The notes below the pieces were generated by a model. That model was not told the DNA's origin, did not search any database, and worked only from the letters and a program-made list of their open reading frames with translations. Positions 36,501 to 43,799 of a stretch of DNA of 64,000 nucleotides are shown here, piece after piece (positions within the stretch are counted from its first letter, which is position 1; each line of letters opens with the position of its first letter). The position numbers were made by a program, and so were the translations under genes. The DNA comes from DAIOEK01 sp963721445 (GTDB lineage Bacteria > Chloroflexota > Anaerolineae > Anaerolineales > Anaerolineaceae). The stretch spans positions 1,178,001 through 1,242,000 of the forward strand of contig CAVRIZ010000005.1 in assembly GCA_963721445.1 (NCBI GenBank). Direction: 5' to 3'.

Positions 36501-38400
36501 ATTATCTGATCGAATACGGCGACCAGTGGGTGGATAACATGAGCCCTGATCAGACCTGGTTCTTTAATGGTCTTCAGGATGAAGATGTCACCATCCAGGT
36601 GAATTCAATCAACTTTACCCCAACCGTGGTGGTGTTCGATTCAAATGGGAATTGGTTCGCGCAAGCGGAAGGGGTTAACGGTTATGTGGAATTGAGCCTG
36701 ATCGATCTTCCCGCAGACGGGGAATATCGGATTCAGGTCAAGACCGATAGCTGGGATGGCCTTGGGTATGACATCTCCATCTATGAAGGTCCAACTGAAC
36801 CATCGTTTGATCCTCATGAAAGCGCCGCCAACGGGATCTATGTTTACAATCGCGACGGGATTAATGCCCCGGTAACGATCACCACCACTTACCATCCCTG
36901 GAACAGCAACAACAGCGGCACGAATGTGGTTGTGTTGTCGAGCGGATTGGTTACCCTGGCAAACATGGAACTAAATGACAGCCGCCAGGAAGGTCTCCAT
37001 GTGGATAACACAACATCCACGAGCACCTCTCCCGGCGTGATTCTGACCGATCTTAACTTCCATAATAACGATCAAAATGGCTTAACCATCATCACCGATG
37101 GCACAGTTACCATGAAAAACAGTCATCTCAGCGGAAATGGCGGCATGGGTACCAGAATTAACAATGATACAGGTGCAACCACAACCGGTGTGACTTTGAC
37201 CAATGTGGATGTAAACAATTCTGGCATGGACGGAGTATACATCCGCTCCAACGGACCAGTCTCTCTGACCAGCGTCTGGAGTAATGACAATTTCGAGGAT
37301 GGAATTGATATTGCGACCGGTGGAGCTGTCACTTTCAATAATGTGGGCGCCTGGGGAAATGAGGGGGTTGGTGCCGATGTCTCTGCGCTTAGCTCTTTCA
37401 CGACCATCCAACCCGTCAATAGCTGGAATGAGTTTAGTGGAAATGGATCGGACGGTCTGTATGTGTACAGCAACGGGAAGATCACCCTGGTTAAGGTCCG
37501 CGCCAATGACAATGGACCTCGCGATGAAGATGGAAATCCGATTGGCGATGCGTATGGGATCTACCTCGATAACTCCGCCAATTCGGCGGGAACCGGATTG
37601 ATCACCCTGACCAATATCGAAACCATCAATAACACCCTGGATGGGATGTCAGTCTTCACCAAAAGCGGTATTACTGCCACAACGATCGTATCCCGCTACA
37701 ACACGGGGAATGGTGTATGGATGAGCCAGATTGCGGGTCCGGCCATTGTGCCTGTGTTGACCCTGTCAGACATCAGCGTGGACGGCAATGGAAGCGACGG
37801 TCTCAAAGTGGATGCCCTCGGTAATATCGTGGTCAACAAGGTGGCGTCGATCGGCAACGGCGGAGACGGGGTGAACCTTAGACAATACCGATGGAAAGGG
37901 AACGGTTACCCTGTTGAATAGCAAGGGAACCAACTTTGCTCTATACAATGGAGGGAACGGTGTTCTCATCGCGTCGAATGGCACAGTGACGGTGACGGGT
38001 TTGGAAGTGGTTGGAAATTCAAAATCGGGTATTGACATCAATAATACGGGGCGCTTCTGCCGGCTGCAGTCACACTGAACTCTGTCTATGCGCGTTCGAA
38101 CGGTATGTTTGGTAACTGGTTGAAGTCGGATGGTGTTGTGACCGTCAACAATTCTTGCTCGATCGGAAATGGCTTCAGTGGATTCGATATCTGGACCCCG
38201 AACAATGTTTTCATCAACAACTCATCCGCCCTCAACAATAATTGGACCGGATTCTATATCGATCTGAATCCCGATGGGCTCGTAAGTTTGGGTTTCACCG
38301 CCAAGCTCACCAACAGCACCTGGTATGGCAATTTGAGAAATCCCCACTTCCGGGTAACACGAACTTGATGGTGATCGATGGCAACAAAGTGATTCTTTAA
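33517..38400 (+). CDS. Secreted parallel beta-helix repeat protein, paralogue 3 (frame-disrupted)
   Basis: The third and most divergent paralogue spans about 1628 codons. ATG 33517 follows AAGGAGG; MSARSCKNWYLPFLL starts a signal peptide ending VSPVSADD. The linker is shorter than in the other copies (VEKPSPVEEAPASVDEPT). N-cap PIQAALDYMESHNLTPTDRK is conserved. The array runs in large open pieces (33900-34796, 34879-36264, 36215-37921, 38105-38368) separated by indels near 33910, 34790, 36235, 37885, 38050 and 38345. One PPC-like insert is encoded at about 36480-36790. The C-cap reads STWYGNLRN...NLMVIDGNKVIL once the last indel is allowed for. Divergence from copies 1 and 2 indicates that it is the oldest duplication. 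Confidence 0.7.
33900..34796 (+). CDS. Paralogue 3, open segment with N-cap and first rungs
   Basis: A 298-codon open piece beginning just after the first indel. It carries the conserved PIQAALDYMESHNLTPTDRK, GVKGLLSLVGTGDSPDDVML and the uninterrupted equivalent of the region broken in copies 1 and 2 (AAITFAGNKGLIQLVDVNAT). It is useful as the template for repairing those copies. Confidence 0.6.
   Translation: MRSGPGVSSCLDPIQAALDYMESHNLTPTDRKLYIESVDDVDEDYKEDVLVNGMAPGVKGLLSLVGTGDSPDDVMLYGTISVFGMPTGFTINNMSVFTDSIDENEAAITFAGNKGLIQLVDVNATSMGQDGIGIVVTGQAGNVELNRVAANNNGYNGALITVSSGTVKVTNSEFNHNMQNIADGWSDSDDIDPMETGLRVWSTNGAVTLYGVEASDNGYIDEDTGKTASGAMIFARTSTVSVKNSVFNYNGQDGGGDGLYIDANIVSFDHVVASDNGWNGVTSEINTSFTGNNIAVLE
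34879..36264 (+). CDS. Paralogue 3, open segment of beta-helix array
   Basis: A 461-codon open piece of rungs (GAITITNSWSGFNYGGSGFY, GAVTLTDFSAAENSTDGVFI, GAVTLTNINATENGDYGVLI). It ends at an indel near 36235, after which the next frame continues the array. Confidence 0.6.
   Translation: MTIKDSAAENNGYRGFDVTTKGAITITNSWSGFNYGGSGFYLDNQYAPTPASVTVTNSDAYQDNYGFAILTRGAVTLTDFSAAENSTDGVFINAQGTGAVTLTNVGTVFNDIRNNGGDGYHITALGPISIINTDTHDNSNLGGYINNSSAGTAAPVTIKVMVPATTVNGFWNNAGGGLEIQSRGVVTISNITVHNNGGTGAIINNVPPGTAAGVAVTISSADFRFNRDDSDPEAENGLEINSKGAITLTNIVAMDNSGTGVILNNQIAGTTAGVTINTGSGTPAAFFVYNGDDGLFIRTNGAVTLTNINATENGDYGVLIDNSTGTAGVTIKSTGTWGAGFDYNDIWSWGNSFSRSGYDGLSIISNGPVSVTVHQARENQDEGIRIMATGGLGAVTVTGTASSFAQVFDNGSDINEDGIHIQANGLITLTRVEARGNYAAGAYLINDDGIWWDHLERSLRG
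36215..37921 (+). CDS. Paralogue 3, open segment with PPC-like insert
   Basis: A 568-codon open piece with rungs, the beta-sandwich insert (SANYYLIEYGDQWVDNM to GYDISIYEGP) and the late conserved block (IVPVLTLSDISVDGNGSDGL). It ends at the indel near 37885. Confidence 0.6.
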   Translation: MTMVSGGITLSEVYADNNYDGLFISTKGAVIWKNGSASGNYAYGAYIMNPYGPLPSKPVTISNVYTSNNGETGLFVESRGAVTITNAEANNNSANYYLIEYGDQWVDNMSPDQTWFFNGLQDEDVTIQVNSINFTPTVVVFDSNGNWFAQAEGVNGYVELSLIDLPADGEYRIQVKTDSWDGLGYDISIYEGPTEPSFDPHESAANGIYVYNRDGINAPVTITTTYHPWNSNNSGTNVVVLSSGLVTLANMELNDSRQEGLHVDNTTSTSTSPGVILTDLNFHNNDQNGLTIITDGTVTMKNSHLSGNGGMGTRINNDTGATTTGVTLTNVDVNNSGMDGVYIRSNGPVSLTSVWSNDNFEDGIDIATGGAVTFNNVGAWGNEGVGADVSALSSFTTIQPVNSWNEFSGNGSDGLYVYSNGKITLVKVRANDNGPRDEDGNPIGDAYGIYLDNSANSAGTGLITLTNIETINNTLDGMSVFTKSGITATTIVSRYNTGNGVWMSQIAGPAIVPVLTLSDISVDGNGSDGLKVDALGNIVVNKVASIGNGGDGVNLRQYRWKGNGYPVE

Positions 38401-38433
38401 CCTATAATTGGGTCCAGAATAAACTTGATCAGC

Positions 38434-38459
38434 GGGGCTGTCCCAAATGGGACAGCCCC
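38434..38459 (+). terminator. Terminator of beta-helix gene 3
   Basis: GGGGCTGTCCC (38434-38444) pairs with GGGACAGCCCC (38449-38459), 4-nt loop. The tail is not T-rich, but the core stem matches the terminators of the other two paralogues. Confidence 0.7.
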
Positions 38460-38519
38460 ATATCGTCTATCCCAGACCTTCCTATCCAGTAGATACTCAC
38501 GGATTATTTAACGAAACAA

Positions 38520-38535
38520 ATAATTGTTCAATTAT
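38520..38535. promoter_or_regulatory. 16-bp palindrome upstream of bfr
   Basis: ATAATTG-TT-CAATTAT is a 7-bp inverted repeat just upstream of the bfr promoter, in otherwise gene-free DNA (38401-38677). It is a possible operator; its distance from the -35 box (about 22 bp) would suit an activator. Confidence 0.4.
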
Positions 38536-38557
38536 AGAATTTGTCACTTCTGACAGG

Positions 38558-38586
38558 TTGATAATGCCGCCTCTTCTCCATATAAT
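38558..38586 (+). promoter_or_regulatory. Promoter of bfr
   Basis: TTGATA (38558-38563), 17-bp spacer, TATAAT (38581-38586). Leader about 85 nt, AT-rich with a run of T around 38608-38620. Confidence 0.7.
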
Positions 38587-38677
38587 TAAGGGAGGAAGAA
38601 CTATTGGATGATTTATTTTTTTTTTCGAATAAATCTCATTTCATTACAAAACGACACAAGAATATTGGGAGGTATAT

Positions 38678-39146
38678 ATGAAAGGGTCTGAACTCGTATT
38701 GAAAGTGCTGAATGAACAGCTTGCCGATGAATTGACGGCCGTCAATCAATATATGGTGCATGCCGGCATGTGTAATAACTGGGGTTATGAAAAGCTGCAC
38801 GGACTGATCGAGAAACGCGCCATCGAAGAGATGAAACATGCCGAAGCCCTGATCGACCGGATCCTGTTCTCTGAATGGCAGCCCCACCGTCAGCAAGCTC
38901 AACAAGATCGCCATCGGCGCGGATGTCCACACTCAGCTCAAGAACGATCTTGCCGCCGAAGTGGGAGCCATTGCCGCTTATAACGCCGCCATCAAACTCT
39001 GTGTCGAACAGGGGGATAACGGAACCCGCGAACTATTCGAATCCACCCTCAAAGATGAAGAGAGACACCTCGATTGGCTTGAAGCACAGTTGGATCAGAT
39101 CGCCCAGATGGGCATCCAGAATTACCTGGTGGAACAACTCGGGTAA
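38678..39146 (+). CDS. bfr: Bacterioferritin (one frameshift)
   Basis: Frames 38678-38983 and 38961-39146 join into one bacterioferritin of about 155 residues, the usual length. Ligands are visible: Glu18 (ADELTAVNQY), Glu51 and His54 (IEEMKHAE), and near the C-terminus the matching EVGAIAAYN and EERHLDWLE. Met52 is the position that coordinates inter-subunit haem. The break lies near 38866-38872; the corrected join reads ILFLNGSPTVSKLNKI. The protein stores iron and protects against Fenton chemistry in a 24-mer cage. Shine-Dalgarno GGGAGG precedes the ATG. Confidence 0.9.
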
Positions 39147-39175
39147 GAGTATTTTCGCTGATCAAATATCAAGAT

Positions 39176-39204
39176 CAAAGCAGGGCTGACATAGCCCTGC
39201 TTTG
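39176..39204. terminator. Terminator between convergent bfr and histidine kinase genes
   Basis: A 12-bp perfect stem (39176-39187 with 39193-39204) with loop GACAT. Both flanks carry short A/T runs, so it can act in both directions. Confidence 0.8.
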
Positions 39205-39217
39205 CCCACGATTTCGC

Positions 39218-40606
39218 TTATCCGTGTTTGATTGGAATCTGGAAGGTGAACGCAGCCCCGCCACCCGTCATATTTTGCGCGTAGATATCACCGCCCTGAG
39301 CCCGCGCCAATTGCCTGGCGATGGCCAGCCCCAAACCGCTCCCGCCTTCTTCGCGGCTGCGGCTCTTATCCACCCGGTAAAATCGATCAAAGATGTAGGC
39401 TAACGAATCGTCTGGAATACCCGGCCCACTATCTGCGATCTTTATTTCGATAGAATCTTTCGAGCTGGTCACACCCACGCTCACCGTACCGGCTGCAGGT
39501 GTGAACTTCAACGCGTTTCCGATCAGGTTGGTCAGGATCTGCTCGACCCGGATCGGATCAGCCTGCGTGAGTGGAATATCCGCCTGGCTGGTGAAGTGAA
39601 TATCGATTTGGTCTCGCCCGGCTCGCGATTGAAACCGTCCAACCACCCGCTCAGCAATTCCTGCCAGGTTGGCCTCCACCATCTCCATCGGGAGCTCTCC
39701 TGCATCGGCCAGGGCTAACAGACGCAAATCGTCAACCAGCCGGGTTAGCAACAGATTCTGCTCCAGCAACGGTTCAAGGGTTTCCCGGTTGATCGGATAC
39801 ACTTCGTCCAGCATCGCTTCGACTCCCGCCCGCTGCACCGATAACGGCGTACGCAGCTCATGCGCGATATCCGCGGTCATATTCTTGCGGCTCTGTTCCG
39901 CTTTCTGCAAGGTGGACGCCATCGTGTTGAAGGTCTCACCCAACCGGGTCAGTTCGTCATTTCCATGGACCGGTACCCGCTGACTCAGGTCACCCTTCCC
40001 CAGGGCGGCGGCCGCATGTGAAAGGACGGTTACCGGCTTCATGAACCAATACCCCAATAAAAGCGATAGCAGCAGAGCAATCCCTCCACCGATCAAGCCC
40101 GCCCGCATTGCCGCTGTGTTCAGTTTTAGGATCAATGGTCGCACAAGCTCAGGCTGAAAAGTGGACAGGTTTTCGGAATAAAGGTAGCCGACCAGCTTGC
40201 CGTTCCGCTGGTTGAGTCCGATTGCCCTGAATAATTCCAGTTTCGATAACTTAAGCCGATTTGCCTCGGGTAGAGTGTCTACCAGGATGAGTCCATTGCC
40301 ATCTGACAGTATCAAATGGGTCGGAGCGCCATCCAGGTTTTGCTGTTGTGGTCCCGCTCCCATACCCATCCGGTTTTGACCGCTCATATTCATATGGTTT
40401 ACGAGTAGGCGGTCCGCCCCGGTCCAGGTTCCAAATTGTTGATAATATTCCTCCAGGTTGGATACCAGGTCATTTAAACCCATCATCCCCCCGCGGGAGA
40501 CATAGCGTGTCACTTCCCGGGTGGTGGAGAAGACTGCGAACGCGCCCATGCTGAAAACAGTCACCACCACAACCAGTAACATCGCGAAAAGTAATCGAAT
40601 CCTCAT
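39218..40606 (-). CDS. Sensor histidine kinase (HAMP, HisKA, HATPase)
   Basis: The 462-residue membrane kinase has an N-terminal helix (LLFAMLLVVVVTVFSMGAFA), an extracellular sensor (about 35-165, Met/Gly-rich around GQNRMGMGAGPQQQ), a second helix (LIGGGIALLLSLLLGYWFM) and HAMP. HisKA has the phospho-acceptor in DIAHELRTPLS. The HATPase boxes are NLIGNALKFTPA, DSGPGIPDD and GGSGLGLAI. The gene overlaps the response regulator by 4 nt. The Met-rich sensor would be compatible with metal or redox sensing, but that is conjecture. Confidence 0.93.
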   Translation of the reverse strand: MRIRLLFAMLLVVVVTVFSMGAFAVFSTTREVTRYVSRGGMMGLNDLVSNLEEYYQQFGTWTGADRLLVNHMNMSGQNRMGMGAGPQQQNLDGAPTHLILSDGNGLILVDTLPEANRLKLSKLELFRAIGLNQRNGKLVGYLYSENLSTFQPELVRPLILKLNTAAMRAGLIGGGIALLLSLLLGYWFMKPVTVLSHAAAALGKGDLSQRVPVHGNDELTRLGETFNTMASTLQKAEQSRKNMTADIAHELRTPLSVQRAGVEAMLDEVYPINRETLEPLLEQNLLLTRLVDDLRLLALADAGELPMEMVEANLAGIAERVVGRFQSRAGRDQIDIHFTSQADIPLTQADPIRVEQILTNLIGNALKFTPAAGTVSVGVTSSKDSIEIKIADSGPGIPDDSLAYIFDRFYRVDKSRSREEGGSGLGLAIARQLARAQGGDIYAQNMTGGGAAFTFQIPIKHG

Positions 40607-41298
40607 TTCGGACCGTTCTCGATCCGTCGGAACCGGTAGCCCAGCCCGAATACCGTTTCGACATGCTCCGGTTCGTGGGAATTCTTTTCCACTTTCGCCC
40701 GAAGATTCTTGATATGCGCGTCTATGGTCCGTTCATACCCTTCATAAGATATACCCTGGGTTGCTTCCAGTAACTGCATTCGGGTATAGACCCGTCCGGG
40801 ATGTGCCATTAAAACGGAAAGGAGCGAAAATTCGGTCGGAGTGAGTTCTACTAATTCTCCGTCTCGGGACACTTCATGGCTATCCAGATCGATCTTTATT
40901 CCACCGACGATGATCGTCTGGGCGATCCGTTCAGAATGGTTCACTCTCCGCAAAACCGCTTTTACTCGGGCAACCACTTCGCGGGGAGAGAATGGTTTGG
41001 TGACATAATCATCCGCCCCCAGTTCGAGACCGACCAGGCGGTCTGGTTCTTCCACCCGTGCCGTCAGGATGATGATGGGAGTATCCTTTGTCTTCCGGAT
41101 CGCTCTGGCTACATCCAATCCATCCATGCCGGGCAGGTTGAGGTCCAGAATTACCAGGTCGGGTTGGTGGCTTTCCCATAAGGAAAGTCCGGTGTTTCCT
41201 CGTCCGGCCGATAAGACCCGAAATCCGGCTTTCTCCAGGTAAGATTGAATTACCTTTACGAGTTCCGGTTCATCTTCGATGATTAAAATGGTTGCCAT
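40603..41298 (-). CDS. OmpR-family response regulator
   Basis: The product is about 231 residues from ATG 41298 (MATILIIEDEPELVKV). The receiver domain has the acidic pocket EDE, phospho-acceptor Asp in LVILDLNLPGMDG, Thr in ILTARV and Lys in VTKPFSP. A C-terminal winged helix (about 130-228; LTPTEFSLLSVLMAHPGRVY, IDAHIKNLRAKVE, VFGLGYRF) binds DNA. Upstream in-frame starts exist, but TGC-TATAAT ends 6 nt before 41298 and no Shine-Dalgarno is present, so a leaderless start is preferred. It is cotranscribed with the kinase (ATGA overlap). Confidence 0.94.
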   Translation of the reverse strand: MATILIIEDEPELVKVIQSYLEKAGFRVLSAGRGNTGLSLWESHQPDLVILDLNLPGMDGLDVARAIRKTKDTPIIILTARVEEPDRLVGLELGADDYVTKPFSPREVVARVKAVLRRVNHSERIAQTIIVGGIKIDLDSHEVSRDGELVELTPTEFSLLSVLMAHPGRVYTRMQLLEATQGISYEGYERTIDAHIKNLRAKVEKNSHEPEHVETVFGLGYRFRRIENGPK

Positions 41299-41304
41299 GC
41301 CAAA

Positions 41305-41313
41305 ATTATAGCA
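41305..41313 (-). promoter_or_regulatory. Extended -10 promoter of the two-component operon (leaderless)
   Basis: TGC-TATAAT on the minus strand (41313-41305) ends 6 nt before the ATG at 41298. It sits directly beside the terminator of the upstream gene. Confidence 0.6.
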
Positions 41314-41321
41314 TCCGACAA

Positions 41322-41350
41322 AAATCACACCGCTTTTCAAGCGGTGATCT
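41322..41350 (-). terminator. Terminator after the DegV gene
   Basis: On the minus strand ATCACCGCTT-gaa-AAGCGGTG is followed by TGATTTTTGT. It separates the DUF3052-SIS-DegV operon from the two-component operon. Confidence 0.8.
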
Positions 41351-41410
41351 TCATCAGATATTCACATTTGAGCAACTGATTTGGTTGATTCGTAAAGTTG
41401 GAAAAGGGGT

Positions 41411-42265
41411 TTATTCTTCCACATAACCTGCTAATGCCAACGCTCTCGGTCCGGTGTTGATCCCAAGAACGGGTCCCGTAATACTGGAAAGAATTTCAAC
41501 CGGATGGAATTCGTCCCTGATTCGGCTAACCAGTCTTTCCGCTTCTTCGTAGGCATTTCCATGCAATACAGCAATATGCAGTTTCTTTGACAAATCCATC
41601 GTCTCGAAGAATTTGGAGTACATCAACTCAACTGCTTTATGATACGTCCGTGCAAGCCCTACCTCTTCTACCAATCCCTTCACATTGTTGACCCGCACAA
41701 CAGGTTTGATGTTCATCATCATCCCGATCAGCCTAACGGCGTCACCAATCCTGCCTCCACGGCGGACAAATTCTACAGTGTCCATCCCCACATATACGGA
41801 AATGGTTTTTCGAACCTCGTTGACCTTGGTCAGAATATCCTGGACTGTGCCACCCATTTGTCTCAGCCGGGCAGCTGCCAGCACTTGCCATCCCAAACCC
41901 ATCGTGACCCCCAGCGAATCGATAATATGGATGGGTATCTGCACTAATTTCGCGGCGTTTCTTGCAGACTGGATAGCGCCGCTCAGCCGATTGGAAAGAG
42001 TGATTACGATGATTTGTTGATACCCTCGAGAGATCGCATCCATATATGCATGGAGGAATTGAACCTCAGTTGCCTGAGATGTGGTGGGAATGGTTTTTTG
42101 TGTTTCAATTCGATGGTAAAACTCTTCCGGTTGAATGTCCACCCGATCGAGATATTGGTCATCCCCCCAGACGATGGTATGCGGAACCACTTGAATATCA
42201 TATTGTTCCAGGTAGGTCTGCGGGATATCGCAGGTCGAATCGGTGATGATGGCAATTTCCGACAT
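41411..42265 (-). CDS. DegV family fatty-acid-binding protein
   Basis: The product is about 284 residues from ATG 42265 (MSEIAIITDSTCDIP). DegV/FakB landmarks are visible: TDSTCDIP, TSQATEVQF, VITLSNRLSGAIQSA, DSLGVTMGLGW and the C-terminal SSITGPVLGINTGPRALALAGY. FakB proteins present fatty acids to the FakA kinase; no fakA is in the window. ATG 42265 is preferred over GTG 42271 because GAGGTG is well spaced from it. Last gene of an operon behind SIS and DUF3052 proteins. Confidence 0.92.
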   Translation of the reverse strand: MSEIAIITDSTCDIPQTYLEQYDIQVVPHTIVWGDDQYLDRVDIQPEEFYHRIETQKTIPTTSQATEVQFLHAYMDAISRGYQQIIVITLSNRLSGAIQSARNAAKLVQIPIHIIDSLGVTMGLGWQVLAAARLRQMGGTVQDILTKVNEVRKTISVYVGMDTVEFVRRGGRIGDAVRLIGMMMNIKPVVRVNNVKGLVEEVGLARTYHKAVELMYSKFFETMDLSKKLHIAVLHGNAYEEAERLVSRIRDEFHPVEILSSITGPVLGINTGPRALALAGYVEE

Positions 42266-42291
42266 AAGCACACCTCAATCAGATGGAATAA

Positions 42292-43329
42292 TTAATTCGT
42301 CTCCGTAATTTTTGTAATAATTCTGGGCGCCTCCGGGTTAATTCCACGATGGCGAGTCAAATGATAGGCAAATAATTGCCCGGGAATTATGGATATGATC
42401 GGAGATACCCATTCCGGGATACCTGTGGGCAATGGAATAGGCATCTGGGCCATTCCCAGCAGCTCCTCATTATCTGAGATGACAGCCAGCTCGACCTTAT
42501 ATTTATCCATCATCTGCTTGAGCGGATCCCGGATTGTCTTGAATACTTTTCCTGATGGAGCGACTGCCATCACCGGGAAACCCTGTTCAACCAGCGCGAT
42601 GGGACCGTGCAGAAAATCAGCCGTTGAGTAAGGCTCAGCCGCGATATATGCCATCTCTTTCATCTTGAGCGCCCATTCGAATGCGGTACAGTAATTAAAT
42701 CCCCGCCCCAATGAAACACATCGCTGCATATACCGGTATCGAAGCGACTGCCGAGCGATCATCTCATCCTGCCTGAGGACTTGTTCCGCCCAACCGCTTA
42801 CCTTTTCCAATTCCTGCCAACGTTGGGGTTCACCAGATAATGCGGCTGAAATCATGGCGACTGCCATCAATTCCGCGGTATAGCTCTTGGTAGCTGCGGT
42901 AGCTATCTCAATATCAGCGCAGATATCCAGTACAAAATCCGAGGCTTCCGCCAGTGGAGAATCGGGCGCGTTGGTGATTGATAAAGTTGGACAGCCCTGT
43001 CTTCGCCCTTCTTTCACCACACTGATTAGGTCCGGTGATTTGCCAGATTGGGATATGGACACAACGAGAGCGTTTCGTAGGGTGGGCGGTTGTTCATATA
43101 TTGTAAACAGGGAAGGCGTAGCCAATGCCATGGGGATCTGGTTGTGCGCTCCCCACAGGTAATTCGCATACCGACCCGCATTGTCAGACGTTCCCCGGGC
43201 GACCAGAAAAACATAGTTGATGTCTCTCTTGACAATTTCTGCGGCGATCTGTTCCACTTTTAAACGCTGGGTTTTTAGTAGTTTTTGCAAAACTGCCGGT
43301 TGTTCAAATATCTCAGAGTAGGTTGTCAT
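42292..43329 (-). CDS. SIS-domain sugar isomerase/deaminase (GlmS isomerase-like)
   Basis: The 345-residue protein has two SIS domains like the isomerase half of GlmS and the AgaS/NagB-II/FrlB group. SIS-1 carries FLVARGTSDNAGRYANYLWG and SISQSGKSPD; SIS-2 carries CVSLGRGFNYCTAFEWALKM and DFLHGPIALVEQG. It lacks the N-terminal glutaminase domain, so it should act on phosphorylated amino sugars as a deaminase/isomerase or deglycase. The exact substrate is not evident. It lies 26 nt before the DegV start. Confidence 0.88.
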   Translation of the reverse strand: MTTYSEIFEQPAVLQKLLKTQRLKVEQIAAEIVKRDINYVFLVARGTSDNAGRYANYLWGAHNQIPMALATPSLFTIYEQPPTLRNALVVSISQSGKSPDLISVVKEGRRQGCPTLSITNAPDSPLAEASDFVLDICADIEIATAATKSYTAELMAVAMISAALSGEPQRWQELEKVSGWAEQVLRQDEMIARQSLRYRYMQRCVSLGRGFNYCTAFEWALKMKEMAYIAAEPYSTADFLHGPIALVEQGFPVMAVAPSGKVFKTIRDPLKQMMDKYKVELAVISDNEELLGMAQMPIPLPTGIPEWVSPIISIIPGQLFAYHLTRHRGINPEAPRIITKITETN

Positions 43330-43345
43330 AGATGGTTGGGAATCC

Positions 43346-43732
43346 TTATAGTTCTCGTTTTAATCGAAGGGCGCTCCAGGTATCGTTGATCGCGATCAGA
43401 GCGACCGGTTTAAGATGGTAATTACCGGTGAACTTCCAGATGGTATCACGGTGAATATCCGATTTGAGGGTTGAGGTTTGTTTTGGGTAACAAATCCAAA
43501 ATGAGCCGTCCTTTTTCAGGTAGTGCTCATAAGTGATCAGTTGGGTTTCAAGGTCAGATTGGTTATAAACAAATAATTGGATTACGTTCAGATTCTTCTC
43601 AGGAACTTCCACTCGAATAATATCAGGATCGATAGTGGAGTATAACGGCGTCAGTTCCTCTGGAAGATTAAGCACCACGATTTTCATCCCGGGCTTAATG
43701 AACATCTTTTGAAATATGGATTTTTCCACCAT
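43346..43732 (-). CDS. DUF3052-like protein
   Basis: The 128-residue product (MVEKSIFQKMFIKPGMKIVV) has a Rossmann-like pattern: NLPEELTPLYSTID, a middle strand, and KKDGSFWICYPKQTSTLKSD as in DUF3052 proteins, ending with NDTWSALRLKREL. The function is unknown. ATG 43732 is preferred over TTG 43750 since GAGAGG is well placed; a TATAAT box lies at 43755-43750. First gene of the operon with the SIS and DegV genes (16-nt gap). Confidence 0.78.
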   Translation of the reverse strand: MVEKSIFQKMFIKPGMKIVVLNLPEELTPLYSTIDPDIIRVEVPEKNLNVIQLFVYNQSDLETQLITYEHYLKKDGSFWICYPKQTSTLKSDIHRDTIWKFTGNYHLKPVALIAINDTWSALRLKREL

Positions 43733-43799
43733 CCCAGACCTCTCAGCCAATTATACCTTCAGCAATGTGGGTGGATATGCAAAAAGTGAGATGAATTGA

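Noticed and set aside
22474..38400. Beta-helix genes as sortase-anchored or autotransporter proteins
   Set aside because: No LPXTG-like signal, no C-terminal hydrophobic helix and no autotransporter barrel could be seen at any of the three C-termini.
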